Shown here piece by piece: positions 17,562 to 25,995 of a stretch of 64,000 bases of DNA (position 1 is its first letter; every line of letters begins with the position of its first letter). Under the pieces are notes generated by a model. The model saw nothing but the letters and a program-made list of their open reading frames with translations, was not told where the DNA came from and searched no databases. This stretch comes from Sphingobium yanoikuyae. GTDB lineage: Bacteria; Pseudomonadota; Alphaproteobacteria; Sphingomonadales; Sphingomonadaceae. Made by a program: the position numbers and the translations under genes. The stretch spans positions 2,942,001 to 3,006,000 of the forward strand of contig NZ_CP053021.1 of the NCBI RefSeq assembly GCF_013001025.1, given 5' to 3'.

Positions 17562-18260
17562 TCAGACCTCGCCCTTGTTGCTGCTGAACGGATCGAGGAT
17601 CGTCGCGGCACCCGAAATCAGCTCGGACTCGCTCTTGAGCGCCTGCTCGATGCGGCGCGCATTATCCTCGCGCTCGCGGCGCAGTTCCTCGATCAGCGCC
17701 TCACGATCGCCATCCAGACGCGAATCGGTCGGCATCTCGATGCCGGCCTTCTTCGCCGCTTTGCTGACCAGCGCATCCAGTTCGCGCTGCGAGCACAGGC
17801 CCAGCGTCACCGGATCCTTGGGCGTGATATTGCTGATGTTCCAGTGGCTGCGATCGCGGATCGCGGCGATGGTGGTGCGAGTGGTGCCGATCAGCTTGCC
17901 GATCGCGCCGTCCGAAATCTCCGGATGGTTGCGCAGGATCCAGGCGATGCCATCGGGCTTGTCCTGGCGCTTGCTGACCGGGGTGTAGCGCGGGCCCTTG
18001 GTGCGGCGGACCGGCTCGGGGCCCTTGAGCATCTTGAGCTTATAGTCGGGATTGCTCTCGCCCTTGTGGATTTCGTCCATGGTGATTTCATGGGCGCGCA
18101 CCGGATCGCGGCCGGTATATTTGATGCCGGCAGTGTCATCGGCGATGGCCTGGACTTCCAGGATGTGGAGCCCGCAGAATTCCGCGATCTGGTCGAAGCT
18201 CAGAGCGCTATTGTCGACCAGCCAGCTGGCGGTCGCATGGGGCATGAGGGGCTGGGACAC
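17562..18260 (-). CDS. trcR: TrcR/DUF1013 family cell-cycle regulator
   Basis: A 232-residue protein matching the alphaproteobacterial DUF1013 family, whose Caulobacter member is called TrcR. Visible hallmarks are the opening MPHATASWLVDN, a central stretch of basic residues (KGPRYTPVSKRQDKPDGIAWI) and a helix-turn-helix-like segment (SDGAIGKLIGTTRTTIAAIRD, about residues 118-138). A C-terminal coiled segment follows. It probably binds DNA or RNA polymerase in the cytosol. It is monocistronic, with its own terminator, and lies downstream of the glycosyltransferase operon on the same strand. Confidence 0.88.
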   Translation of the reverse strand: MSQPLMPHATASWLVDNSALSFDQIAEFCGLHILEVQAIADDTAGIKYTGRDPVRAHEITMDEIHKGESNPDYKLKMLKGPEPVRRTKGPRYTPVSKRQDKPDGIAWILRNHPEISDGAIGKLIGTTRTTIAAIRDRSHWNISNITPKDPVTLGLCSQRELDALVSKAAKKAGIEMPTDSRLDGDREALIEELRREREDNARRIEQALKSESELISGAATILDPFSSNKGEV

Positions 18261-18277
18261 GGGGTCTTCTCCGGCTC

Positions 18278-18311
18278 TAAAAACGATAAGGGCCGCCCAA
18301 GCAGGGCGGCC
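18278..18311 (-). terminator. Terminator of the glycosyltransferase operon
   Basis: An 8-bp stem GGCCGCCC/GGGCGGCC with a 5-base loop, followed on the minus strand by TTATCGTTTTT. It lies between the glycosyltransferase stop and the trcR start. Confidence 0.75.
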
Positions 18312-18360
18312 ACGACATGTCAGGGATAGAGCATCGCGGGGCTTGCGGCAAGGAAAAGCG

Positions 18361-19389
18361 TCAGGCGGCGCTGTCCATCACCACCGGATCGATCGGATGC
18401 AATCCGGCCAGAAATTCCTGCGCGCTGCGTTCCCAACTAAAGCTACGCCCATAGGCGGCACAGGCGGCCCGATCGCACAGCAGCGCGGCGGCGATGGCAT
18501 CCTCCAGCCGCTCCGACAGGGCACCGGTTTCCGGCGTGACGATATCGATCGGCCCGGTGACCGGATAGGCCGCGACCGGCGTGCCAGCGGCCAGCGCCTC
18601 GATCATCACCAGCCCGAACGTGTCGGTGCGGCTGGGGAAGACGAACACGTCCGCGCCGGCATAGATGGCCGCCAGATCGGCACCGAACTGCGCGCCCAGG
18701 AAACGGGCATCGGGATAGGCGCGTTCCAGCGCACCGCGGGCCGGGCCGTCGCCGACGATCAGCTTGGTTCCGGGATGCTCGCTCGCCAGGAAGGCTTCAA
18801 GATTTTTCTCGACCGCGACCCGGCCGACATAGAGCTGGATCGGGCGCGGCAGGTCCGCCAGCAGGGCCGAGGGGGCGAGATCGCCAGCAAAGGTGTTGAG
18901 GTCCACGCCCCTGCCCCATTTGCGGACATTGGCGACGCCATGGGCGCGCAATTGCTGCCGCACCGACCGGGTCGACACCAGCACCGCCTGTGCCGGGCCG
19001 TGGAACCAGCGAATATAGCGCCAGAACCAGGCCGCCGGCAGGCCGGTGCGCTGCGACACATAATCGGGAAAGTGGGTGTGATAGGCAGTGGTGAAGGGCA
19101 CGTTGCCGCGCAGGCACCAGCGCCGGGCGGCAAAGCAGAGCGGCCCTTCGGTCGCCAGATGGACGGCATCGGGACGGAAGGCGGCGATCGCCTGCCCCAC
19201 CACGCCCGATCGCACCAGCGCCAGCCGGATTTCCGGATAGGTCGGACAGGGAATGGAGCCGTAGAGATCGGGCGAGATCACCTTCACCTCATGGCCCATA
19301 TGCTCCAGTTCGGCCTGGATCGTCTGCAGCGTGCGCACCACGCCATTGACCTGCGGCGTCCAGGCGTCGGTGACGATCGCGATCCGCAT
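18361..19389 (-). CDS. Glycosyltransferase family 4-type protein
   Basis: A 342-residue GT-B enzyme. The N-terminal acceptor domain opens with IVTDAWTPQVNGVVRTL, typical of mannosyl/glucosyl-diacylglycerol-type transferases. The C-terminal donor domain holds the nucleotide-sugar motif region VFPSRTDTFGLVMIEALAAG (EX7E-like). It follows the metallophosphoesterase gene by 14 bp, so they form an operon. With a phosphoesterase partner of the LpxH type, an envelope glycolipid role is plausible, but the substrates are not readable. Confidence 0.85.
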   Translation of the reverse strand: MRIAIVTDAWTPQVNGVVRTLQTIQAELEHMGHEVKVISPDLYGSIPCPTYPEIRLALVRSGVVGQAIAAFRPDAVHLATEGPLCFAARRWCLRGNVPFTTAYHTHFPDYVSQRTGLPAAWFWRYIRWFHGPAQAVLVSTRSVRQQLRAHGVANVRKWGRGVDLNTFAGDLAPSALLADLPRPIQLYVGRVAVEKNLEAFLASEHPGTKLIVGDGPARGALERAYPDARFLGAQFGADLAAIYAGADVFVFPSRTDTFGLVMIEALAAGTPVAAYPVTGPIDIVTPETGALSERLEDAIAAALLCDRAACAAYGRSFSWERSAQEFLAGLHPIDPVVMDSAA

Positions 19390-19403
19390 GGCCCGTCTCC
19401 GCG

Positions 19404-20267
19404 TCAGGCCGCCATCAGCGCCGGCGTCTTTTCGCCGCGCTTGGCGATCTCGTCGGCCCAGTGCAGCACCTCCATCGCGCCGCTGGCATGTTCGACCAGC
19501 GCGGTGCAGCCCTCCACCCAGTCGCCATCATTATAATATTCGATTCCCTCGATCTCGCGCATCTCGGCATTGTGGATATGGCCGCACACCACGCCGTCGA
19601 CGCCACGCGCGCCGGCTTCATGCGCCACCACTTCCTCGAAGCGGGAGATGAAGGACACGGCATTCTTGACCTTGTGCTTGGCCATCTTGGACAGTGACCA
19701 ATAAGGCAGGCCCATGCGCCGGCGCACCGCGTTGACCACCACATTGAGGCGCATCAGGGTGGTGTATGCCGCGTCCCCCACGAAGGCGAGCCAGCGATGC
19801 GCCAGCATGATCGTGTCGAACTCGTCGCCATGCAGCACCAGCAGCTTGCGCCCGTCGGCGGTCTCGTGGATCGCCTTGCGGCGGATCTCGACCCCGCCGA
19901 AATTCATGCCGGTGAACTGGCGGAACATCTCGTCATGATTGCCGGGAATATAGACGACGCGCGTGCCGCGCTTGGCCCGCTTCATGATCCGCCACAGCAC
20001 GTCATTATGCGCGGCCGGCCAGTAGAAGCGCTTCTTGAGCCGCCAGCCGTCGATGATGTCGCCGACCAGATAGATGGTGTCGCTGTCGACGCTGTCCAGG
20101 AAATCGATCAGCATCGTCGCGTTGCAGCCGCGCGTGCCCAGATGGATGTCGGAAATCCAGATGGTGCGATAGCGGCGACGCGCGCCTTCCCGTTCGGGGA
20201 TGTGGAAGCGGTCGTCAGCCCCCTCTTCCAGTTCGCTCAGGAAGGGCAAGCGCGTGATGGCGTCCAT
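19404..20267 (-). CDS. UDP-2,3-diacylglucosamine diphosphatase-like metallophosphoesterase
   Basis: A 287-residue calcineurin-like phosphoesterase. The five metal-ligand motifs are in order: SDIHLG, GDIIDGW, GNHDE, HGDEFD and GHIHN. This resembles LpxH-type or related pyrophosphatases but is longer (typical LpxH is about 240 aa). Sphingomonads have glycosphingolipids rather than usual lipopolysaccharide, so an LpxH role is uncertain. It starts the two-gene operon with a GT4 glycosyltransferase. A perfect dyad lies just before the start codon. Confidence 0.82.
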   Translation of the reverse strand: MDAITRLPFLSELEEGADDRFHIPEREGARRRYRTIWISDIHLGTRGCNATMLIDFLDSVDSDTIYLVGDIIDGWRLKKRFYWPAAHNDVLWRIMKRAKRGTRVVYIPGNHDEMFRQFTGMNFGGVEIRRKAIHETADGRKLLVLHGDEFDTIMLAHRWLAFVGDAAYTTLMRLNVVVNAVRRRMGLPYWSLSKMAKHKVKNAVSFISRFEEVVAHEAGARGVDGVVCGHIHNAEMREIEGIEYYNDGDWVEGCTALVEHASGAMEVLHWADEIAKRGEKTPALMAA

Positions 20268-20275
20268 GTCTACGT

Positions 20276-20299
20276 CCTCAAGGGCTGTTGTCCTTGAGG
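20276..20299. promoter_or_regulatory. Dyad CCTCAAGG-N8-CCTTGAGG in the leader of the phosphoesterase gene
   Basis: A perfect 8-bp inverted repeat with an 8-base spacer, 9-32 bases upstream of the minus-strand ATG at 20267. It could be an operator or an RNA hairpin limiting translation. Sequence alone cannot decide. Confidence 0.4.
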
Positions 20300-20383
20300 C
20301 CGAATCCCTAGCGCCGCTCTGTTACAACTCCGCACCGAATATGACGGAAATGCTACGGTTTGGCGGGTTTTCCCCGCCACCCC

Positions 20384-21391
20384 TCACACCGTCAGCACGA
20401 TCTTCCCGAAATGTTCGCCGGCATCCATGCGGGCATGGGCCTTGGCCGCGTCGGCAAGGGCAAAGCGCTGGTCCATTGCCGGGCGCAGCTTGCCCTGTTC
20501 GACGAAGGGCCAGACGGTGCGCATGATCTCGTCCGCGACCAGGCTCTTGAAGCCCGAGGAGCGCGGCCGCAGCGTCGATCCGGTCAGGGTCAGGCGCTTG
20601 GACATCACCGTCGGCAGGAAGATGCTGGTCTTGGCCCCGCCCAGCACCGCGATCGACACATGGCGGCCATCTTCCGCCATGCATTCGATGTTGCGCGGGA
20701 CATAGTCGCCGCCGACCATGTCGAGCACCGCCTGCACCCCCTGCCCGCCGGTGATGCGCTTCACCTCGGCGACATAGTCCTGGCTCTTGTAATTGATCGC
20801 ATGGGAAGCGCCCCATTCGAGCGCCTGCGCGCATTTGTCGTCGCTGCCGCAGGTAACGATGATCTCTATGTCGAACAGGCGGCAGAGCGAGATCGCCATG
20901 GTGCCGATGCCGCTGGTGCCGCCATGGACCAGCACGCGGTCGCCGCCGACCACATAGGCGCGCTCGAACAGGTTGGTCCACACGGTGAACAGGGTTTCGG
21001 GCAGCGCCGCCGCCTCGACCAGGTCATAGTCCGCGGGCACCGGCAGGCATTGGCCGGCCGGCGCAATCGCATATTCGGCATAGCCCCCGCCCGGCAGCAG
21101 CGCGCAGACGCGCTGGCCGACCAGCATGTCGGCAGACCGGCCGGCGGCGACGATCGTGCCCGCCACCTCGAGTCCGGGAATGTCGGACGCGCCGGGCGGC
21201 GGCGGATATTTGCCCTGCCGCTGCAGCACGTCGGGCCGGTTGACGCCGGCGGCGGCGACGCGGATCAGCACCTCATCCTCGCCGGGCACCGGCACCGGCC
21301 GCTGTTCGGGCACCAGGGCGTCGGGACCGCCCGGCACCGGGATGCCGATGGCCGTCATCTGCGATGGAATCGTGAAACTGTCGAGGATCAT
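20384..21391 (-). CDS. NAD(P)H-quinone oxidoreductase (zinc-independent MDR family)
   Basis: A 335-residue medium-chain oxidoreductase that transfers hydride from NADPH to quinones or related acceptors. It has the MDR cofactor loop HGGTSGIG (near residue 150) and the GSDDKCAQALEWGA segment that follows it. The usual catalytic-zinc cysteines are absent, as in the PIG3-like quinone oxidoreductases. I chose ATG 21391, which gives a normal length and follows a G-rich stretch. Further in-frame ATGs exist upstream (21430) and downstream (21358). It is divergent from the DUF1192 gene across about 100 bp. Confidence 0.87.
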   Translation of the reverse strand: MILDSFTIPSQMTAIGIPVPGGPDALVPEQRPVPVPGEDEVLIRVAAAGVNRPDVLQRQGKYPPPPGASDIPGLEVAGTIVAAGRSADMLVGQRVCALLPGGGYAEYAIAPAGQCLPVPADYDLVEAAALPETLFTVWTNLFERAYVVGGDRVLVHGGTSGIGTMAISLCRLFDIEIIVTCGSDDKCAQALEWGASHAINYKSQDYVAEVKRITGGQGVQAVLDMVGGDYVPRNIECMAEDGRHVSIAVLGGAKTSIFLPTVMSKRLTLTGSTLRPRSSGFKSLVADEIMRTVWPFVEQGKLRPAMDQRFALADAAKAHARMDAGEHFGKIVLTV

Positions 21392-21493
21392 ATGCGCCCC
21401 CCCGGGCCAGAGATATTGCGCCGCACCCAAAATCGACGGACGGAGCTTCGCTTCTTATTGACAGACTAGCCTACAGGGTCAACATTACCCTTT

Positions 21494-21691
21494 ATGGACA
21501 TGGACAATGATCTGCCGAGGAAGGCCGATGATCCGCTGGCCCAACTGCTCCGACAGGATCTGGGTCCCCTGTCCGTTGCGGAACTGGAAGCGCGCATCAG
21601 GGCGCTGGAAACCGAAATCACCCGCACTCGAACAAAAATTGAAAGCGCCGTTAACCACAAGGCAACTGCCGAGGCGTTATTCAAGCGATGA
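21494..21691 (+). CDS. DUF1192 family protein
   Basis: A 65-residue protein matching DUF1192, a short alphaproteobacterial family. It has a DPLAQLLRQDL start and an amphipathic coiled-coil-like helix (SVAELEARIRALETEITRTR). It has no membrane segment. Its stop codon overlaps the start of a 50-codon ORF (ATGA), and clpA follows. The role is unknown; the neighbourhood suggests expression with clpA. Confidence 0.85.
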   Translation: MDMDNDLPRKADDPLAQLLRQDLGPLSVAELEARIRALETEITRTRTKIESAVNHKATAEALFKR

Positions 21692-21840
21692 ACCCGCGCC
21701 TCGCCCCTGACGGCCCGACCAAGGGCTCCACCGGGCATGGGCAGTCTGGCAATTCCGGCGGTCAGGGCCTCTCCCTTGAACCGTCGTCGAGCAATGCCGA
21801 CATAAGGTTCAAGTCAGCCCCTAACCGGGGCCAGGAGTAG
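21688..21840 (+). CDS. Possible 50-residue small protein between DUF1192 and clpA
   Basis: An open frame of 50 codons starts at an ATG overlapping the DUF1192 stop (ATGA) and ends 7 bases before the clpA start. It fills the spacer almost exactly. The predicted protein is rich in Gly, Ser and Pro (GSTGHGQSGNSGGQG) and looks disordered, with a short C-terminus SAPNRGQE. It has no ribosome site of its own beyond coupling. It may instead be untranslated leader. I do not recognise it. Confidence 0.35.
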   Translation: MNPRLAPDGPTKGSTGHGQSGNSGGQGLSLEPSSSNADIRFKSAPNRGQE

Positions 21841-21847
21841 AAAAGAC

Positions 21848-24169
21848 ATGCCATCTTTCGCAGCCGCCCTTGAAACCACCCTGCACAATGCGCTGACCCA
21901 TGCGTCCGAGCGCAAGCATGAATATGCGACGCTGGAGCATCTGCTTCTCGCGCTGATCGACGATGAACATGCGTCGAAGGTGATGCAGGCGTGCGGCGTG
22001 GAACTGGGCGAACTGGCCGATGCCGTCACCCAGTATCTCGACACCGAACTCGACAGCCTGAAGGTGGAGGGCGCCAGCGACCCCTCGCCCACCAGCGGCT
22101 TCCAGCGCGTCGTCCAGCGCGCCATCCTCCATGTCCAGTCGTCCGGCAAGGATGAGGTGACGGGCGCCAATGTCCTCGTCGCGCTCTTCTCCGAACGCGA
22201 ATCCTATGCCGTCTATTTCCTGCAACAGCAGGACATGAGCCGCCTCGATGCCGTCAGCTACATCAGCCACGGCGTCGGCAAGGGCACGCCCACGCCCGAG
22301 CGTCAGGAGACCAAGGGGGCAGCCGAGGAGGAAAAGAAGGTGCAGGACGGCAAGGGCAAGAAGGACAGTGCCTTGGAGCAGTTCACCGTCAACCTCAACG
22401 AGAAGGCGGAACGCGGCAAGGTCGATCCGCTGATCGGCCGGTCGTCGGAAGTCGACCGCACCATCCAGATCCTGTGCCGCCGGTCGAAGAACAACCCGCT
22501 CTATGTCGGCGATCCGGGCGTCGGCAAGACCGCGATCGCGGAAGGCCTGGCGCGCAAGATCGTCGAGGGCGAAGTGCCCGACGTGCTCAAGGAAGCGGTC
22601 ATCTATTCGCTCGACATGGGCGCGCTGCTGGCCGGCACCCGCTATCGCGGCGACTTTGAAGAGCGGCTGAAGGCGGTCGTCACCGAACTGGAGAAGATGC
22701 CGCACGCCGTCCTCTTCATCGACGAGATCCACACCGTGATCGGTGCCGGCGCGACCAGCGGCGGCGCGATGGACGCCTCGAACCTCTTGAAGCCGGCCCT
22801 GTCGGGCGGGACGATCCGCTGCATCGGTTCGACCACCTACAAGGAATTCCGCAATCATTTCGAGAAGGACCGCGCGCTGCTGCGTCGCTTCCAGAAGATC
22901 GACGTGAACGAGCCTTCGGTCGAGGATACGATCAAGATCCTGACCGGCCTGCGCACCGCGTTCGAGGAACATCATCACGTCAAATATACGCCGGACGCGA
23001 TCAAGGCGGCGGTGGAGCTGTCGGCGCGCTACATCAACGACCGCAAGCTACCCGACAAGGCGATCGACGTGATCGACGAAGTCGGCGCGATGCAGATGCT
23101 GGTGGTGCCCTCCAAGCGCAAGAAGACGATCACCCCCAAGGAGATCGAGGCGGTCATCGCCACCATGGCCCGCATCCCACCCAAGACCGTGTCGTCGGAC
23201 GACAAGAGCGTGCTGGAATCGCTGACCACCGATCTGAAGCGCGTCGTCTTCGGCCAGGATCAGGCGATCGAGGTGCTGTCGTCCGCGATCAAGCTGTCGC
23301 GCGCCGGCCTGCGCGATCCCGACAAGCCTATCGGCAACTATCTCTTCTCCGGCCCGACCGGCGTCGGCAAGACGGAGGTGGCGCGCCAGCTCGCAACCCT
23401 GCTCGGCATCCCGCTGCAGCGGTTCGACATGTCGGAATATATGGAGCGCCATTCGGTCAGCCGCCTGATCGGTGCCCCTCCGGGCTATGTCGGCTATGAC
23501 CAGGGTGGCCTCTTGACCGACGCCGTCGACCAGCAGCCGCACAGCGTGCTGCTGCTCGACGAGATCGAGAAGGCGCATCCGGACCTGTTCAACATCCTGT
23601 TGCAGGTGATGGACAATGGCCGCCTGACCGATCATCACGGCAAGACCGTCGATTTCCGCAACACCATCCTCATCATGACCACCAATGCCGGTGCGTCGGA
23701 CATGGCGAAGGAATCGATCGGCTTTGGCGAGCTGACCCGCGAGGATGTGCAGGAAGACGCGGTGAAGAAGCTCTTCACCCCCGAATTCCGCAACCGCCTC
23801 GATGCGATCGTGCCGTTCGGCTATCTGCCGCCGGAAATCGTCGCCCGGGTCATCGACAAGTTCGTGCTGCAACTGGAACTGCAACTGGCGGATCGCGATG
23901 TCCACATCACGCTGGACGAGGATGCCAAGGCCTGGCTCACCAAGAAGGGCTATGACAAGCTCTATGGTGCCCGCCCGATGGGCCGCCTGATGCAGGAGAA
24001 GATCAAGCAGCCGCTGGCCGAGGAACTGCTGTTCGGCAAGCTGGTCCATGGCGGCGAGGTCCATGTCCATATGAAGGATGAGGCCCTGGCCTTCCAGATC
24101 ACCCCCGCCGCCCCCAAGAAGGGTGGCAAGAAGGGCGGCAAGGCCAAGACGCCGGAAGGCACGAAATAA
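21848..24169 (+). CDS. clpA: ATP-dependent Clp protease ATP-binding subunit ClpA
   Basis: A 773-residue Hsp100 unfoldase that feeds substrates to ClpP. The N-terminal Clp_N domain (about residues 1-145) starts [14 protein letters not shown]. The first AAA+ module has Walker A GDPGVGKT (about residue 222) and VLFIDEIHT. The second has GPTGVGKT (about residue 503) and [12 protein letters not shown]. The C-terminal tail is Lys/Gly-rich. There is no ClpB-type middle coiled coil, which separates it from ClpB. AGGAG lies 14-10 bases before the ATG. The usual clpS adaptor gene is not directly upstream. Confidence 0.96.
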   Translation: MPSFAAALETTLHNALTHASERKHEYATLEHLLLALIDDEHASKVMQACGVELGELADAVTQYLDTELDSLKVEGASDPSPTSGFQRVVQRAILHVQSSGKDEVTGANVLVALFSERESYAVYFLQQQDMSRLDAVSYISHGVGKGTPTPERQETKGAAEEEKKVQDGKGKKDSALEQFTVNLNEKAERGKVDPLIGRSSEVDRTIQILCRRSKNNPLYVGDPGVGKTAIAEGLARKIVEGEVPDVLKEAVIYSLDMGALLAGTRYRGDFEERLKAVVTELEKMPHAVLFIDEIHTVIGAGATSGGAMDASNLLKPALSGGTIRCIGSTTYKEFRNHFEKDRALLRRFQKIDVNEPSVEDTIKILTGLRTAFEEHHHVKYTPDAIKAAVELSARYINDRKLPDKAIDVIDEVGAMQMLVVPSKRKKTITPKEIEAVIATMARIPPKTVSSDDKSVLESLTTDLKRVVFGQDQAIEVLSSAIKLSRAGLRDPDKPIGNYLFSGPTGVGKTEVARQLATLLGIPLQRFDMSEYMERHSVSRLIGAPPGYVGYDQGGLLTDAVDQQPHSVLLLDEIEKAHPDLFNILLQVMDNGRLTDHHGKTVDFRNTILIMTTNAGASDMAKESIGFGELTREDVQEDAVKKLFTPEFRNRLDAIVPFGYLPPEIVARVIDKFVLQLELQLADRDVHITLDEDAKAWLTKKGYDKLYGARPMGRLMQEKIKQPLAEELLFGKLVHGGEVHVHMKDEALAFQITPAAPKKGGKKGGKAKTPEGTK

Positions 24170-24191
24170 GCGGCTTCACAGGCCCATGGGA

Positions 24192-24220
24192 AAGGCGGCT
24201 CGAGAGGGCCGCCTTTTTTT
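24192..24220 (+). terminator. Rho-independent terminator of clpA
   Basis: An AAGGCGGC/GCCGCCTT 8-bp stem, 8-base loop and a seven-T tract, 22 bases after the clpA stop. Confidence 0.85.
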
Positions 24221-24369
24221 ATTCCTATCCGGCACAAGGAGCTGGACCGTGCGCAGCACGGTGGAGGGGCACGCGCCACAAAGAGCCACATCCCCGCGCA
24301 GCTGCTGCTCCCCTCTTTTTCCGTCATTGCCGCACAGGCGGTTAGCCCTCATCCACTATCTCCGTGCCG

Positions 24370-24408
24370 CCGCGGCTCCGCGCGAAAATGAATCACGCGG
24401 AGGCGCGG
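24370..24408. repeat. Imperfect palindrome CCGCGGCTCCGCG / CGCGGAGGCGCGG
   Basis: Two 13-bp arms with one mismatch flank an AT-rich 13-base loop (CGAAAATGAATCA). It lies in a non-coding spacer between clpA and a minus-strand orphan gene. Other palindromes follow within 1 kb, so this may be a dispersed repeat. No gene seen in 24222-24448. Confidence 0.5.
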
Positions 24409-24448
24409 AGAAGAAAAGGGAAGGCCAACTTGGGTGATTAGGAGACTG

Positions 24449-24811
24449 TCAGCTTTCAGCCGAAAAAACGGCAAATCTTGCCACTTCGGTGGATGACATG
24501 GCTTTGGCCATTTCGCGGTCTTTGTAGCCGTCTAACGTACTCAGCCAATCGACAAAGTCTTGGCATCCACCGGCCTCAAGCGGGAAAATACCGACAGGCT
24601 CTGATCCATCAGAATAGAGCAGAAACACTACATCGTCGCCCCAAGGTCCACTGTCGTCAGTCGCGACAACGACGCGTTTAAGATCGACAATGGGTAGCTG
24701 GCGTTCAGTGCCTTGCCCATCGGTGGTAACGATCGCTTCACCTGAGATTGTAACCATCCACGATGAAACGGGCCGAATGCATTTCAACTTGTCGCGCAAC
24801 CAATTGAACAT
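24449..24811 (-). CDS. Orphan protein of unknown function, AT-richer than its neighbours
   Basis: A 120-residue protein starting MFNWLRDKLKC. It has an alternating strand pattern (ISGEAIVTTDG, KRVVVATDDSGP, DVVFLLYSDGSEPVGIFPLEAGG) that suggests a small beta-rich domain. A charged helical C-terminus follows. I do not recognise the family, though the layout resembles small immunity-like or DUF proteins found as orphans. The coding sequence is visibly less GC-rich than genes on either side, and palindromic repeats flank it, which suggests recent acquisition. An in-frame ATG 26 codons upstream is possible. No strong ribosome site is visible. Confidence 0.6.
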   Translation of the reverse strand: MFNWLRDKLKCIRPVSSWMVTISGEAIVTTDGQGTERQLPIVDLKRVVVATDDSGPWGDDVVFLLYSDGSEPVGIFPLEAGGCQDFVDWLSTLDGYKDREMAKAMSSTEVARFAVFSAES

Positions 24812-24920
24812 AGTTGATGATGCTAAGATCGGTTTCCGCAAACTGCAATGTCCGCAGATGGAGAACCGCGAGAGCCGCGTGGATGGCAAATGTTGGTCGT
24901 TACTTGCCAGTCACAGCCAC

Positions 24921-25006
24921 CGTCATCCTGACGGAAGTCAGGATCCATTCTGCGCTACGGCGGATGGGGAGCGCTGAATGGATCCCGGATCAAGTCCGGG
25001 ATGACG
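24921..25006. repeat. Compound palindromic repeat
   Basis: Outer arms CGTCATCC/GGATGACG enclose inner arms GGATCCATTC (24941-24950) and GAATGGATCC (24976-24985). Each side also has its own small hairpin: CCTGAC-GGAA-GTCAGG and CCCGGA-N5-TCCGGG. The design resembles dispersed palindromic repeats common in alphaproteobacterial intergenic DNA. Confidence 0.75.
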
Positions 25007-25092
25007 AAGATGGTGAAGGTAGCTTCTGGTCGTCAGCCGTCAAAGGCCGGCATCGTCGCTCGCGATGACGGGGGTGGTCGCTTCCAGACCAT

Positions 25093-25148
25093 CCTCCCCT
25101 GCAAGGTTCGGCAGAGTCGCGTGCCTCTGCCGAACCTTGCAGGGGAGG
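25093..25148. repeat. Perfect inverted repeat, 24-bp arms with an 8-base loop
   Basis: The left arm (25093-25116) begins CCTCCCCTGCAAGG; the right arm (25125-25148) is its exact reverse complement. The loop is TCGCGTGC. No T run follows. It lies about 50 bp before the lipase gene. Confidence 0.85.
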
Positions 25149-25194
25149 AATTCACAGCTTCTTCTGGTGGTCAGCCCCCTCCCCCTACACCCAC

Positions 25195-25896
25195 ATGCCC
25201 TTGCCTGCGTCAGCGTTGCATGACACCCATGCCATCATGCTGCCCCACACCCAGTCCATCCTCCTCCTCCACGGCTTTGGCGGGCATCAGGTGCAGACCG
25301 CGCTGCTTGCCCGGCGGCTGCGCGGGGCGGGGTATGACGTCGCCAATATCGGCTATCCCAGCTGGCGCTGGCCGCTGGCCCGCGTCATCGATCATCTCCA
25401 CGCCCGCATCATCGCCAGCCCGGCCTACACCGCCCAGACCGTGCATTGCGTCGGCCATTCGATGGGCGGCCTCATGCTGCGCGCTTGGCTCGCGCGCCAT
25501 CGCCCCGACCATCTGGGCCGCGTCGTCATGCTCGGCACGCCCAATGGCGGCAGCGAGATTGCCGACCTTCTCTACCGCCTGCGCCTCCATCCGCTGATCC
25601 TGAACCAGGCCGGCGCGCTGCTGCGCACCCGCCGCGACGCGGCCACGCTGGCGGCGCTGGGCAAGGTCGACTATCCGCTCGGCATCATCGCGGGCGACCG
25701 GCCGATGAACGGCCTGCTCCCCAGCCGCATCTTCCGCGCGCCCAATGACGGCAAGGTCAGCGTCGCCGCCACCCATTGTCCGGGCGAAAGCGATCATATC
25801 ACCCTGCCTGTCGCCCATACCGCGATGATCTACACCCGCCCCGTCGTCGATCAGGTCGCGCATTTCCTGCGCCATGGGCAGTTCGCACGGACCTGA
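25195..25896 (+). CDS. Alpha/beta hydrolase, lipase-like
   Basis: A 233-residue alpha/beta hydrolase. The oxyanion-hole motif is LLHGFGG (residues 24-30) and the nucleophile elbow is GHSMGG with S89. A late GESDHITLPVAHTAM segment contains candidate acid and histidine residues. This is the pattern of small triacylglycerol lipases or esterases. There is no signal peptide, so it may be cytosolic. An alternative start at 25237 (MLPHTQS) is equally likely; neither has a ribosome site. Confidence 0.8.
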   Translation: MPLPASALHDTHAIMLPHTQSILLLHGFGGHQVQTALLARRLRGAGYDVANIGYPSWRWPLARVIDHLHARIIASPAYTAQTVHCVGHSMGGLMLRAWLARHRPDHLGRVVMLGTPNGGSEIADLLYRLRLHPLILNQAGALLRTRRDAATLAALGKVDYPLGIIAGDRPMNGLLPSRIFRAPNDGKVSVAATHCPGESDHITLPVAHTAMIYTRPVVDQVAHFLRHGQFART

Positions 25897-25929
25897 TTCC
25901 CCCGCCCCACATGCGCGCGGCGGCCGTTG

Positions 25930-25950
25930 CGCAATTATTAGGGAATTGCG
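25930..25950. promoter_or_regulatory. Dyad CGCAATT-N7-AATTGCG before a secreted-protein gene
   Basis: A perfect 7-bp inverted repeat in the AT-richest part of the 99-bp spacer, 46 bases before the ATG at 25996. It may be an operator or a weak terminator for the lipase gene. Confidence 0.35.
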
Positions 25951-25995
25951 GTCAGATCGGCAGGACGGATTGAGTCCGCAGGGATTGGGGAAAAC

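Larger units (their letters stand above)
24812..25194. other. Gene-free spacer of 383 bp with two palindromic repeats
   Basis: I see no credible coding sequence. The spacer holds a compound palindrome (24921-25006) and a perfect 24-bp-arm inverted repeat (25093-25148). Open frames crossing it are low-complexity readings of these repeats. Confidence 0.7.

Noticed and set aside
20362..20378. GGCGGG/CCCGCC hairpin as terminator of the quinone oxidoreductase gene
   Set aside because: The stem is real, but no T run follows on the minus strand.
21692..21847. clpS adaptor gene upstream of clpA
   Set aside because: The spacer has only a 50-codon Gly/Ser-rich frame with no ClpS features.
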